A DNA stretch of 51,374 nucleotides from assembly GCA_002067795.1 (NCBI GenBank), contig MVQI01000021.1, positions 1-51,374 of the forward strand. The letters run 5' to 3'. Shown one piece after another: positions 42,309 through 51,374 of this stretch. Each line of letters starts with the position of its first letter. Positions within the stretch are counted from its first letter, which is position 1. The stretch is from Methanosaeta sp. PtaB.Bin039. GTDB taxonomy: Archaea > Halobacteriota > Methanosarcinia > Methanotrichales > Methanotrichaceae. A program made the position numbers and the translations under genes. Under the pieces are notes generated by a model. That model did no database searches and was not told where the DNA came from. It was given only the letters and a program-made list of their open reading frames with translations.

Positions 42309-42319
42309 GCTTAAATATG
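42309..42319 (+). promoter_or_regulatory. TATA box of the SIMPL gene pair
   Basis: CGCTTAAATATGAC lies about 40 bases before the ATG at 42353, which itself has GGGGGT upstream. Confidence 0.5.
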
Positions 42320-42352
42320 ACTCTAGACAATTGCCGTACGGGGGTTTTGAAA

Positions 42353-43093
42353 ATGATGCGATGGTTGATCGCCATAGGAATGGTAATGATAGTGGCGGCC
42401 TCGGCCGCCAGCGCAGAGAGCACCCCGTCCATCACCGTGATGGGTGTAGGATCTGTGGTGGTTCCGGCTGATACGGCAGCGGTCGCCATCTCGTTCTCCA
42501 GTAACAACCAGGATCGCGATCTAGCGGTCTCGGAGAACGCAGAGCGCCTGAATGCCACGCTGAAGGATCTCAAAGCTGCTGGGCTTCGGGACGATGAGAT
42601 CATCCCTGGCTTTTCCAGCGGCTACTCGATGAGCCAGAGCATGATCCGCACCTCGCAGACGGTCGATAACAACACCACCACGCGCGTTATGAGCTCCAAC
42701 TTCAGCGGTTATACCACCACCGTTATGCTGAAGGTGGGCAGCGCCGACGAAGGCCGGGTGCGCACCATAATCGATGAGGCTGAGAAGTCCGGGGCTGCTG
42801 CTCAGGTCACTGGATATTATCTGAGCGACGACTCGGCCGCCGTGGCTGAGGCCAAGAAGAAGGCCCGCCAGGACGCGGAGGACAGGGCCAGGGCTGAGGC
42901 TGCCGTATGGGGATTCAAGCTTGGCAAGGTTCTTGAGATCATAGATTGCGACGCCTATGGGATGATGGGTATGCCGCTTATGATCAGCATGGACGATCCG
43001 TTTGAGCAGCTGATGAAGCAGCCGTCGCCCAGCGGTACGGTGGAGGTTTCGGCCTGCGTTCTATTGACCTACGAGACGCGTCTGTTGGTTTGA
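42353..43093 (+). CDS. Secreted SIMPL-domain (DUF541) protein, first copy
   Basis: This 246-residue protein has a signal peptide (WLIAIGMVMIVAASAASAES) and a SIMPL domain. It starts ITVMGVGSVVVPADTAAVAISFS, has AKKKARQDAEDRARAEAAVWGFKLGKV in the characteristic helix, and ends GTVEVSACVLLTYET. SIMPL proteins are periplasmic or surface oligomers of unclear function. GGGGGT before a double ATG fixes the start; the frame is open 70 codons upstream but that part is not protein-like. The second SIMPL gene follows 48 bases later. Confidence 0.9.
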   Translation: MMRWLIAIGMVMIVAASAASAESTPSITVMGVGSVVVPADTAAVAISFSSNNQDRDLAVSENAERLNATLKDLKAAGLRDDEIIPGFSSGYSMSQSMIRTSQTVDNNTTTRVMSSNFSGYTTTVMLKVGSADEGRVRTIIDEAEKSGAAAQVTGYYLSDDSAAVAEAKKKARQDAEDRARAEAAVWGFKLGKVLEIIDCDAYGMMGMPLMISMDDPFEQLMKQPSPSGTVEVSACVLLTYETRLLV

Positions 43094-43141
43094 TGATGGT
43101 TTGACGGATCCATAACGTCCGGGATAATCGGAGGTAGATGA

Positions 43142-43840
43142 ATGAATAGGTACTCGGTAATGGCTCTGGCACTGGTTGTCATGCTGGCCACGATGAGCGT
43201 AGGCATTGCAGAAGACAGCACGAATTTGCCCCGCCTTGAGGTGACTGGTGAGGGACGGGCGTCATCTCCAGTCGATTCGGTCGTCCTGCTGATCGGGGTC
43301 GAGACCACCGACCTGAAGGCCTCGGTGGCTGTAGCCCAAAACGCCGACCTGATGAGCCAGGTGATGGCAGCACTGGAGGACAATGGTGTCGGTCAGGAGA
43401 AGATGAAGACCGTTGAGTACAGCGTGGCCGCGACCCAGCCCGACTGGGACGAAACAGAGCAGCAAAGGCCGCGGGAGTTCGTGGTCACCAACCGTCTCCA
43501 GGTGGACCTGAACCTGTCCGACTTCGATATAGCCCCGCTGGTGGACGCAGCGGTGGATAGCGGGGCCAACAACGTCCAGATCAATTTCGCAGTGCGCGAT
43601 CTTCGGCCGCTCAAAGAAGCTGCACTGGAGAAGGCCATAACCGAAGCCCGTTCAAAGGCCAAGGTCATGGCAACAGCAGCTGGAGTGGAACTGGGACCCA
43701 TCAGGGCGATCTCGGAAGGATTCTCGCTGCAGCCAACAATGGGCGCAGTTGCATTTGACCGGGCTGCGACACCGCTGGTGCCTGGATCTCTCGAGGTGAC
43801 TGCCTCGGTCAGCCTGATATACGACATCACGTCGGGATGA
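43142..43840 (+). CDS. Secreted SIMPL-domain (DUF541) protein, second copy
   Basis: This 232-residue protein has a signal peptide (VMALALVVMLATMSVGIAE) and a SIMPL domain (LEVTGEGRASSPVDSVVLLIGVE, ALEKAITEARSKAKVMATAAGVELG, GSLEVTASVSLIYDI). GGAGGTAG precedes the ATG strongly. It is a diverged paralog of the previous gene; the pair is likely one operon ending in the stem-loop at 43894-43945. Confidence 0.92.
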   Translation: MNRYSVMALALVVMLATMSVGIAEDSTNLPRLEVTGEGRASSPVDSVVLLIGVETTDLKASVAVAQNADLMSQVMAALEDNGVGQEKMKTVEYSVAATQPDWDETEQQRPREFVVTNRLQVDLNLSDFDIAPLVDAAVDSGANNVQINFAVRDLRPLKEAALEKAITEARSKAKVMATAAGVELGPIRAISEGFSLQPTMGAVAFDRAATPLVPGSLEVTASVSLIYDITSG

Positions 43841-43893
43841 ATCCCAGTCCGTCAGTTGATGGATGAGGCCTGGAATGTATCGGAAAAGAGGGC

Positions 43894-43945
43894 AGCGATC
43901 CCCTCTATGTCAGGGCCCGGATATCCCCTGGGTCCTGACATCGCT
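43894..43945. terminator. Large stem-loop between convergent genes
   Basis: ATGTCAGGGCCC (43907-43918) pairs with GGGTCCTGACAT (43930-43941) with one wobble, and AGCG (43894-43897) can pair with CGCT (43942-43945). It sits between the ends of the second SIMPL gene and arcS and is followed by ATTTTGACTTTAT. It probably serves as a transcript end for both directions. Confidence 0.6.
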
Positions 43946-43954
43946 ATTTTGACT

Positions 43955-45694
43955 TTATAGCTCCTTCAGCTGCCGTATCTCTACTGCCACTCCTCGATGA
44001 GATGCCTCCATCTCCCAGCCTGACATCTTGGCCTTGCCTATACCAAAGGCCTTCTCCCCCCTGATGAGTACCGTGTCCCCGGGACGGATCTGGGGATCCG
44101 CACCATCCACTCCCGGGGCCAGGAGGCTTCCTCTAGGCACGAAGCTTCCTATGCTTACCTGGTAGCAGTCGAGCGGCAGGAGGCGCTCCGCACCGTTCAG
44201 GGTTATGGACCAGCCGGCCAGGGTCTCTCTCGCGAGAACCTCGCCATCCTGGTCGATAAGAGACCGTCCCTTGATCCTGGCCTGGCTCATGAGGGTCTCG
44301 CCTGCGCCTCTGCCGAATGAGAAATCGGTCATGGCCCTGATGTGGCGAAGCCGCGGGTCCGGCAGCTTGCGAGCGCCGCTGACGGCCTGGGCTGTGGCCT
44401 GGTGAAGGGCGACCAGCGCCTCGTCCCCGGTCCCTCCTCCTGTAAAGACCGCGTCGATGCCGTGCTCCTTCACAGTCTCCTCCAGCTCCCCTTCCAGGTG
44501 GGCGACTATGCTTGTGTATATGCCGCTCTTCAAAAAGGCGTCCAGAACGAGGACCAGCCAGGCTCGTTCCTCCAGGTCCCACCGTCCAGTCACCGGTACG
44601 TCGTAAGAGGCTGCGGGGTAAGCCTCCTCAAGCTCTCTTGGAACAACAGCCAGTGGCGAGGTCAGGATCACCTCATGCAGGAATCTGCGGGCTGGTCCGA
44701 TCGCTTCTGAAAAGAAGCGGTGGCTACGGGATGTGGAGTATGGCTTGCGGGCAGAGCATGGCAGCAGCAGGAGAACGTCGCTTTCCACAGGCTTGTAACG
44801 GGTCAGCACGCGATTCGCAAAGCGTTTCACCTCTGCCCTTTGCAGAGACTCGGCAGAGCAGGCCAGAAGCGTGCTCCTCCTGGTGGTGGGCGTGCGCCGC
44901 TCCAGGTATGTCTCCTCCTGATCCAGGAGCCGCAGAGCCGCGGTAAGCTCCGGGCGCGCTCGTACCTGCATCTCAAGGTGCTCTCGAAACATCTCCGCCC
45001 GTATGATCTCCCTCAGGTTTGCCAGCTCCTCTTCGAGCTTCAGGATGTTATGGGCAGCCAGCAGAGGGCGGGGATCTTTTGCCTCGCTCTTCGCAAGGCA
45101 CTGGCAGCTTGGGCAGCGGCATGGCAGCTCCAATCCATCCTGCCAAAGCCTGGCACCGTCCCGTGTATGGTATATGCCCTGATAACCATCCATCTCCATG
45201 CGCACGCCGTCCACCATATCCACGCCGGAATAGACCAGCATGGCAGCGTTCCACGGAGTGGCCAGGGCCGGGGCCATGACTGCTGAGTCGGGGGGCAGCC
45301 TTTCTCTGGTCCCTGCAAGCGCCTTCAGCAGGTCACGCGGGTTTTGGAGCTGGCCAAGCCCTCCCAGGATGTAGAGGTCGGCCCGCGGCAGCTCCTTTGG
45401 GAAGAACGGGTGAATCACGGCTCCAAGAGGGCCGGAAAGATCCATCGATGCAACTTCAAGAGGGGGCGCAGTGTGCAGAGGCGATGGGACGAAGGGTAAT
45501 ATGGTGAGGCGATCATGTGAGGCCATCTTGGTGGTCGCATCCAGGGCCTCTGCAATCGACTCAAATGAGAAGACCGATCCTGCGGAGATGAAATCATCAG
45601 GCTCAAGCACTCCGGGTGTGGTTATCCGGCGTGCGAGCGAAAGCCTGCCAAGCCTCGCTGGGCCGTCCCTTCTTATAACCTCAAAGTATCTCAC
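43955..45694 (-). CDS. arcS: Archaeosine synthase ArcS (TgtA2)
   Basis: This 579-residue protein has a diverged TGT-like N-terminal domain with a CRCPSC zinc-type motif. The ArcS core motif is PCSARKPYSTSRSH (P312 to H325; PC-x3-KPY-x2-S-x2-H). A C-terminal PUA domain (RPGDTVLIRGEKAFGIGKAKMSG) completes it. ArcS acts on the preQ0 base that TgtA has placed at position 15 of tRNA and, with a partner, turns it into archaeosine. Its ATG overlaps the tgtA stop by four bases (ATGA), so the two are translationally coupled. Confidence 0.93.
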   Translation of the reverse strand: MRYFEVIRRDGPARLGRLSLARRITTPGVLEPDDFISAGSVFSFESIAEALDATTKMASHDRLTILPFVPSPLHTAPPLEVASMDLSGPLGAVIHPFFPKELPRADLYILGGLGQLQNPRDLLKALAGTRERLPPDSAVMAPALATPWNAAMLVYSGVDMVDGVRMEMDGYQGIYHTRDGARLWQDGLELPCRCPSCQCLAKSEAKDPRPLLAAHNILKLEEELANLREIIRAEMFREHLEMQVRARPELTAALRLLDQEETYLERRTPTTRRSTLLACSAESLQRAEVKRFANRVLTRYKPVESDVLLLLPCSARKPYSTSRSHRFFSEAIGPARRFLHEVILTSPLAVVPRELEEAYPAASYDVPVTGRWDLEERAWLVLVLDAFLKSGIYTSIVAHLEGELEETVKEHGIDAVFTGGGTGDEALVALHQATAQAVSGARKLPDPRLRHIRAMTDFSFGRGAGETLMSQARIKGRSLIDQDGEVLARETLAGWSITLNGAERLLPLDCYQVSIGSFVPRGSLLAPGVDGADPQIRPGDTVLIRGEKAFGIGKAKMSGWEMEASHRGVAVEIRQLKEL

Positions 45695-47157
45695 GCGACA
45701 CCACCCGGGTCATGGCAGACTGTGGAGGGCTCGGTCGGATATCCTTCTAGCGACCTCTGCCCTCCGATCTTTTTGGTGAACCTGGCATCTGGGCATGCTG
45801 ATTCAAGCATGCTCAAGGCCTCCACTGCAGCTCGCGTGCTCTCTTCATCCGGCTCTCTTGGAACCTCGGCATTCAGCGGGTACGTCTCTGAGAGTGCGGC
45901 AGGTATGGGACCGAAGGGGGGCTTGAAGGCAAGAACGTGATCGTAGAGTTCCTTCTCGGCACGGTCTATCCTCTGGTCGGTCACAAGGACGCTCCCGGAG
46001 AGACATAATCGAGTCAGACGCATCTTGTGGCGTAAGACCTCCGGCCGCCTGGCTGACCGGGAGCTCAATGAGAAGAACGTCGATTTAGACGCACGGTCCA
46101 GCCCCTCAAGCCAGGAGGCGTGGCCGGTCAGGCGTCGAAACGCCTCGTACATGCGGGGATGAGATCGGCATCGGCCTTCCAGGTGCTCCCATAGCGATCC
46201 ATCCCGGATATGCTGCTTGACCAGCCGGATCTCCTGAAACGATACCTCCAGGTTGTGCCTTGCCAGCAGCCTAAAGCGATCCGGACTCTCTCTGAGGGTT
46301 TGAATATCGTTTTTCTTGCATACGGGGCAGCTGCACGGCAGGTACTCCAGATCTTCCAGCTTCCATGTGCCTCCAGCGGTAAGGTAGCGGCCGTCGCGGG
46401 CATATATGGCGTAGGCGGCAGAGTCGAAGAGGTCGCAGCCCAGAGCGACGGCCAGTGCGAATACCATGGGGTGCCCTGCACCGAAGAGGTGAACCGGGAC
46501 CCCGGGACCAAGTCCCCTCTTTGCAGCAGCCACCACTTCCACCAGGTCTGAGAAGCGGTACGACTCCATCAGGGGGACCACTCCGCCAACCGGGTAGATG
46601 TCGAATGGCATATTCCTCAGCCTTCTGCCAGCCTCCTCACGCAGCTGCGGATACGTCGAGCCCTGTACCGGTCCTGCCAGCAGGAGATCGTCCCGGTGAA
46701 GAGCGGCCTCTTCCAGCCGGCGGAATGTCTCTCTCAGCTCCCGCTCAGCTCTCTGCAGGTCCACATCCGGAGGTGTCGGGATGTCCAGGGGCACGCATAC
46801 ATCGGAGCGTATGGACTGCTGGAACCGCAGGATCTCCAGGGGTTGCACGTCGATGCTTCCATAGACCGAGAGCTGAAATGCTCCGGAATCGGTCATTATG
46901 GGGCCTGAGAAGTCGAGGAGGCCGTGCAATCCCTTCTCTTGGGCGGCGGAACTGAGCTCTTCGTCCTGGCTGATGATGTAGCTGTTTGTGATAAGCATCT
47001 CGGCCCCAATTTCCTGGAGCTGAAAAGCCGGGAGCATGAGCAGATGAGGGTTGACCACCGGCATCAGTAGAGGTGTCTCTACCGTTCCATGTGGTGTGGT
47101 CAGCCTGCCGATGCGGCCAGCCAGATCCTTGTAGGCGATCTCAAAACAATCTGGCAT
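45691..47157 (-). CDS. tgtA: tRNA-guanine(15) transglycosylase, archaeosine type
   Basis: This 488-residue protein exchanges guanine 15 of the tRNA D-loop for preQ0, the first step to archaeosine. Typical motifs are IMTDSGAFQLSVYG (catalytic Asp near residue 90), GPVQGSTYPQLR, PVGGVVPLMESYR and the zinc set LPCSCPVC (C273, C275, C278). The ATG at 47157 gives the expected N-terminus FEIAYKDLAGRIGRL; the frame is open 55 codons further but that part is not conserved. A TATA-like CTATTTATG lies about 25 bases before the ATG, so the message may be leaderless. The arcS gene follows with a four-base overlap. Confidence 0.95.
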   Translation of the reverse strand: MPDCFEIAYKDLAGRIGRLTTPHGTVETPLLMPVVNPHLLMLPAFQLQEIGAEMLITNSYIISQDEELSSAAQEKGLHGLLDFSGPIMTDSGAFQLSVYGSIDVQPLEILRFQQSIRSDVCVPLDIPTPPDVDLQRAERELRETFRRLEEAALHRDDLLLAGPVQGSTYPQLREEAGRRLRNMPFDIYPVGGVVPLMESYRFSDLVEVVAAAKRGLGPGVPVHLFGAGHPMVFALAVALGCDLFDSAAYAIYARDGRYLTAGGTWKLEDLEYLPCSCPVCKKNDIQTLRESPDRFRLLARHNLEVSFQEIRLVKQHIRDGSLWEHLEGRCRSHPRMYEAFRRLTGHASWLEGLDRASKSTFFSLSSRSARRPEVLRHKMRLTRLCLSGSVLVTDQRIDRAEKELYDHVLAFKPPFGPIPAALSETYPLNAEVPREPDEESTRAAVEALSMLESACPDARFTKKIGGQRSLEGYPTEPSTVCHDPGGVA

Positions 47158-47180
47158 GCTGATGCAGTCCACCGATAAGG

Positions 47181-47190
47181 CATAAATAGG
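47181..47190. promoter_or_regulatory. TATA-like element between tgtA and the secreted protein gene
   Basis: CATAAATAGG reads as CCTATTTATG on the other strand. It is placed about 25 bases from the tgtA ATG and about 65 bases from the ATG at 47253, so it could serve either gene; the distance fits tgtA better. Confidence 0.4.
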
Positions 47191-47252
47191 TTGGGAAGGA
47201 TCTCTGCCGCAAGATACAATCCCCTGGGCATTGCTTAGGGGGGGTGGATCAA

Positions 47253-47765
47253 ATGAGATGTACAAGCTTCTTGTTACTGTTTTGCCTGCTTTGCCTGGCA
47301 GGCGAAGCTGCGGCCGACGCACTGTCTTCTCCTCAGCTGACCAGCAATCAGGCCTTATTCCTTAGCGGGCCTACTGCGGAGGGATTCAACCAGATAGCTC
47401 GCAGCTACTGGAACGCCTATATCAATGATTCCGCAAGTGGCTATATGCTGAGCAGAGGACCGAACCAGACCATGAACATCTGGGGAAACCAGTTTTACAA
47501 CAGCTTCTCAACTCCGGTCCGGAGGACAGGGACAACGTTTTCTGCTGGCGGGATCGGGGCTAGCGGCATAGCGTCTGCGCTTTGGAACAGCATGATGCTG
47601 GAGAGGGATACCGTATACAGGTTCAATACCGGGCGGAGCTGGGCTTTCGTTCCGGGCCAGACGAACTCCAGTTTCAGCATGGTGAACGAGCGGGGCGTCT
47701 ATTTCCCTGGCCAGTCTCAGGGAATGATCCTAACCCAGGCCATCGCTACGAAGTTCAACCAGTAG
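47253..47765 (+). CDS. Secreted protein of unknown function
   Basis: This 170-residue protein has a signal peptide (SFLLLFCLLCLAGEAAADA). The mature part is rich in Asn, Ser, Gly and aromatic residues (GFNQIARSYWNAYINDSASGY, QTMNIWGNQFYNSF) with several N-glycosylation sequons and only polar repeats. No family was recognised. The ATG at 47253 has GGTGG six bases upstream; the GTG at 47244 overlaps this site and is less likely. It is divergent from tgtA and convergent with aconitase. Confidence 0.75.
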   Translation: MRCTSFLLLFCLLCLAGEAAADALSSPQLTSNQALFLSGPTAEGFNQIARSYWNAYINDSASGYMLSRGPNQTMNIWGNQFYNSFSTPVRRTGTTFSAGGIGASGIASALWNSMMLERDTVYRFNTGRSWAFVPGQTNSSFSMVNERGVYFPGQSQGMILTQAIATKFNQ

Positions 47766-47800
47766 TTCTCGGCCGACCGAATCGTAAAAGATAGAGGAGA

Positions 47801-47835
47801 TGGGGGAACCGTGTCCCCCAGCAACTTCTTTTTAT
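47801..47835. terminator. Hairpin and T-run between convergent genes
   Basis: TGGGGGA (47801-47807) pairs with TCCCCCA (47814-47820) around ACCGTG, followed by CTTCTTTTTATC. It lies between the ends of the secreted protein gene and aconitase. Confidence 0.6.
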
Positions 47836-47861
47836 CATGCGGTTTTTCGTTTCCGATCAGG

Positions 47862-49814
47862 TCAGATCATGCTCTTGCTGACCGTGTATGGGAGGAGCCC
47901 TCCTGCCAGCAGTATCTCCCTTTGCCTCCTGCTTAAGCTGACCTTCAGATCGATCCTCCGCCCGCTGGACAGCTCAACGGCCTGAAGCGCGTCCCTCCCC
48001 TCCTTGAGCGACGACCGGGCGTCGGGGATTCGAATTTCATCTCCCTGTTTCAGGATCAGGTAGTCGTCCTCGTTGGCGAAGACCAGGGGCAATATCCCGA
48101 AGTTGATCAGGTTGGCGGCATGGATGCGCTCGATTGACTTTGCGAGCACGGCCTTAACCCCCAGGTACATCGGGCACATGGCTGCATGCTCCCTGGAGGA
48201 GCCCTGCCCATAGCTGAGGCCGGCCACCACTAGGTTGTGTACTCCCCGGTCGCGTTGAGCTGCCGCCCTGGAGGCGAAGTCCGGGTCAAGCGGCTCGAAT
48301 ACGAAAGAGGCATACTTGGGAACGTTTGACCTGTACTTGAGGCGGGAGCCAGCCGGCATGATATGGTCCGTAGTCACGTAATCTTCCACCCGGATGCTGA
48401 TTATGCCCCGTATCTCTTCAGGCAGGGGCGTATTGCGCGGCGGCTCACCGATATTGGGGCCGCGCAGGATCTCCGTCGAGGCTCTCTCTGCTGGCGGAAG
48501 TGGCGGAATTATCATGCTGTCGTCTATCATGAAACGATCCGGCATCTTCGTTTGAGGAAATCCCATGGGAAGGTCGCGCGGATCGACCAGTTCTCCCTCA
48601 AGTGCGGCTGCCGCAGCAACCACAGGGCTTGCCAGATAGACGTTTGCGCTGGGCGTCCCCGACCTCCCCTTGAAGTTGCGGTTGCTGGTGCGGACCGAGA
48701 CTGCATCGGTTCCGGGCGACATGCTGTTTCCGATGCAAAACCCACAGGCCGATTCGAGTATGCGTGCTCCAAATCCGATCAGGTCGTCGAGAGCCCCGGA
48801 CCTGGTCATCATCCTCAGCACCTGGCGGGACCCTGGAGCCACCCCAAAGCTGACCCTGGGGTGAAGACTTCTCCCCTTCAGCATAGCAGCAACGGTCATC
48901 ATGTCGATGTAGGACGAGTTGGTGCACGACCCCACCATGACCTGATCCACCGGAGTTCCTGCAAGCTCGCTGACCGGGCGGATGTTTCCGGGGCTGTGGG
49001 GCGCAGCCACGAGCGGCTCCAGTTCGGAGAGGTCTATCTCAAGCGTCTCGTCGTAGATCGCGTCGGGGTCCGCGGACATGGGCTTCCATTGCTCTTCGCG
49101 GCTCTGGGCTGCGAGGAAGCGCCTTGTCTGCTCGTCGCTTGGAAAGACCGATGTCGTGACCCCCGTCTCCGCGCCCATATTCGCGATTGTGGCCCGCTCA
49201 GGAACGGTGAGCCCTTCTGCGCCCGGGCCGGTGTACTCGCATACAGTGCCTACGTTTCCCTTGGTGCTCAGCGCCTGCAGCACCTTCAGCACAACGTCTT
49301 TCGCGTTTACCCATGGATTGAGCTGGCCGCTCAAGTGAACCTCAGTCACACGTGGACAGGTGATGTAATAGGCGCCTCCGCCCATGGCCACGGCCACGTC
49401 CAGTCCGCCTGCGCCCATGGCTATCATGCCAAGGCCGCCTCCGGTGGGGGTGTGGCTGTCAGAGCCCAGCAGGGTTTTTCCCGGCTGGCCGAAGCGTTCC
49501 AGGTGGACCTGGTGGCATATGCCGTTTCCCGGTCGCGAGAAGTATATGCCGAAACGCGCGGCTATGGACTGCAGGTAACGGTGGTCGTCGGAGTTCTCGA
49601 AACCCACTTGGATAGTGTTGTGGTCGATGTAGCTCACCGAGAGCTCCGTAGCGATGGAAGGCAGGCCCATGGACTCAAATTGCAGGTAGGCCATGGTTCC
49701 TGTAGCGTCCTGGGTTAGGGTCTGATCTATCCTGATACCGATCTCCGATCCCGGCTCGTAATTCCCGTCCGCCAGATGCTGGCGCAGGATCTTCTCAGTA
49801 AGCGTGTGTCCCAT
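47862..49814 (-). CDS. acn: Aconitate hydratase (aconitase)
   Basis: This 650-residue enzyme interconverts citrate and isocitrate through a 4Fe-4S cluster. The cluster cysteines are C297 (VGSCTNSS) and C357 and C360 (SACGFCIGN). Other marks are LLGSDSHTPTGGGLGMIAMG near the start and the swivel-domain motif GLSYGQGSSREHAAM. Fused small and large domains and this length match the monomeric aconitases rather than two-subunit isopropylmalate isomerases. In methanogens it would serve the partial TCA path to 2-oxoglutarate. The ATG follows GAGGAGAGC. No other TCA gene lies nearby. Confidence 0.95.
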   Translation of the reverse strand: MGHTLTEKILRQHLADGNYEPGSEIGIRIDQTLTQDATGTMAYLQFESMGLPSIATELSVSYIDHNTIQVGFENSDDHRYLQSIAARFGIYFSRPGNGICHQVHLERFGQPGKTLLGSDSHTPTGGGLGMIAMGAGGLDVAVAMGGGAYYITCPRVTEVHLSGQLNPWVNAKDVVLKVLQALSTKGNVGTVCEYTGPGAEGLTVPERATIANMGAETGVTTSVFPSDEQTRRFLAAQSREEQWKPMSADPDAIYDETLEIDLSELEPLVAAPHSPGNIRPVSELAGTPVDQVMVGSCTNSSYIDMMTVAAMLKGRSLHPRVSFGVAPGSRQVLRMMTRSGALDDLIGFGARILESACGFCIGNSMSPGTDAVSVRTSNRNFKGRSGTPSANVYLASPVVAAAAALEGELVDPRDLPMGFPQTKMPDRFMIDDSMIIPPLPPAERASTEILRGPNIGEPPRNTPLPEEIRGIISIRVEDYVTTDHIMPAGSRLKYRSNVPKYASFVFEPLDPDFASRAAAQRDRGVHNLVVAGLSYGQGSSREHAAMCPMYLGVKAVLAKSIERIHAANLINFGILPLVFANEDDYLILKQGDEIRIPDARSSLKEGRDALQAVELSSGRRIDLKVSLSRRQREILLAGGLLPYTVSKSMI

Positions 49815-50465
49815 CTCTTAGCTCTCCTCTGTTTTCAGACGGCCAGGGAAAGCCGCCTGTGTCTTTCGAAGATGAATCCCTATATCTGCTGAGGTCATGC
49901 CTAATTAAACCTCCCTTCTCCAGATGATCGTGCAGGGCCCGTGTCGGCAAGGGGTCCAACTGTATCGCGAAGGCCTCCAGTCGATAAAATCTTTAAAGTC
50001 CGATCAGGCCAACCAAAAAGGTTAAATATAGATGTGGTATTGGGTAGGTTCGGCCTTCTGGCGCTGGGCCTGCAAATGGCTCTCAGCATGCCGGAATGAA
50101 TCTCCTGCGTGATCAAAGTCATGCTGGAGGATCAAAAGGCTTAAATAACAAGTTGGCCTGGTATCCAGGCCGGTGGTTTGGTGCCTGCCTTGTCAGGTGC
50201 TCGGTATCTCTCCCTTCTCGGCGAGGGATTCCTGGCCGAAGGGTCGTAATCCTTAAATAGGGTGGGGCACAACCATAACGGGCCGATGCTTGACCGCATT
50301 GGTTGACCGGGGTATAAAGGCTTCAGAGCTGACATGATGATGTTCTGATTTCCAGACTCTGGTACAGATTGAGGTATGGAGACGCGAGTTGTTTCGTGTC
50401 TGACGTTGTCCTGTTAGCGACTCGGCCAATTTCGACCGATACTAATAAACTTCCCGAGACAAGCA
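49815..50465 (+). promoter_or_regulatory. rRNA operon upstream region and 16S leader
   Basis: About 650 bases lie between the aconitase start and the 16S gene. Four TATA-like boxes are visible on the plus strand: TTAAATA at 50022-50028, 50141-50147 and 50253-50259, and TATAAA at 50313-50318. The first two carry A-rich BRE-like flanks (AAAAGG). The last 150 bases form the 16S leader, expected to pair with sequence after the 16S gene in the pre-rRNA processing stem, which lies outside the window. Open frames on the minus strand here are not supported. Confidence 0.6.

Positions 50466-51374
<909 letters not shown>

Noticed and set aside
48363-49718. 451-codon open frame on the plus strand opposite aconitase
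   Set aside because: It is a mirror of the aconitase codon pattern; it has no ribosome-binding site, unusual composition and no family resemblance.
49901-50335. Minus-strand open frames in the rRNA upstream region
   Set aside because: They cover promoter elements of the rRNA operon and have no translation signals.

Overview
The window is chromosomal DNA of a methanogenic archaeon. The evidence is a gene for MtrE (a subunit of the Na+-pumping methyl-H4MPT:coenzyme M methyltransferase), the methanogen families DUF2193 and DUF2180, an archaeal aquaporin, the archaeal archaeosine pair TgtA/ArcS, archaeal ABCE1, Nob1, GfcR and AlaRS, ADH synthase, TTAAATA-type TATA boxes, and a 16S rRNA gene with an archaeal 5' end that runs off the right edge. 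The gene style (many secreted beta-repeat, LTD, SIMPL and TPR proteins, plus an aconitase) suggests the Methanosarcinales/Methanotrichales, most likely Methanothrix (Methanosaeta) or a relative. That placement is inference from recall; a 16S search would settle it.

Left part (1-9.9 kb): a small secreted protein, a CobN-type chelatase subunit divergent from a gate-domain membrane protein, then a DUF2193-DUF2180-aquaporin operon. That operon has a TATA box followed by two copies of the inverted repeat TAGCA-N5-TGCTA. A YgaP-like membrane protein follows.

9.9-17.5 kb, all on the minus strand: a four-gene operon encoding only exported beta-solenoid proteins. A pentapeptide-repeat lipoprotein is followed by a second pentapeptide-repeat protein and two NosD-like right-handed beta-helix proteins. 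The genes are 4-13 bases apart or overlap. A secreted transglutaminase-like protein lies upstream on the same strand. This looks like a cell-envelope module and is the best candidate for an undescribed system here.

17.5-26.3 kb is informational: ABCE1 with an EMC6-like membrane protein, divergent from Nob1-GfcR, then a DUF504 protein, AlaRS and a YraQ/DUF318-type permease.

26.3-36.3 kb: a gene-poor AT-rich stretch, then a 53-residue membrane protein, an mtrE with no other mtr genes beside it, and a DUF1646 transporter. Next come an unknown protein, a small regulator, a parvulin, and a membrane protein divergent from an operon of a Cys-rich HTH regulator, a group II cysteine desulfurase and FdhD. 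Two paralogous lamin-tail-domain secreted proteins follow.

36.4-51.4 kb: an Lhr-type helicase, a secreted superoxide-reductase-fold-like protein, a secreted TPR protein, ADH synthase, two SIMPL proteins, the tgtA-arcS tRNA archaeosine operon, a secreted unknown, aconitase, and an rRNA promoter region with four TATA-like boxes in front of the partial 16S gene.

Start codons were chosen from Shine-Dalgarno-like sequences (GGAGG, GGTGAT) and TATA positions read by eye. No tRNA, CRISPR array or complete insertion sequence was seen.
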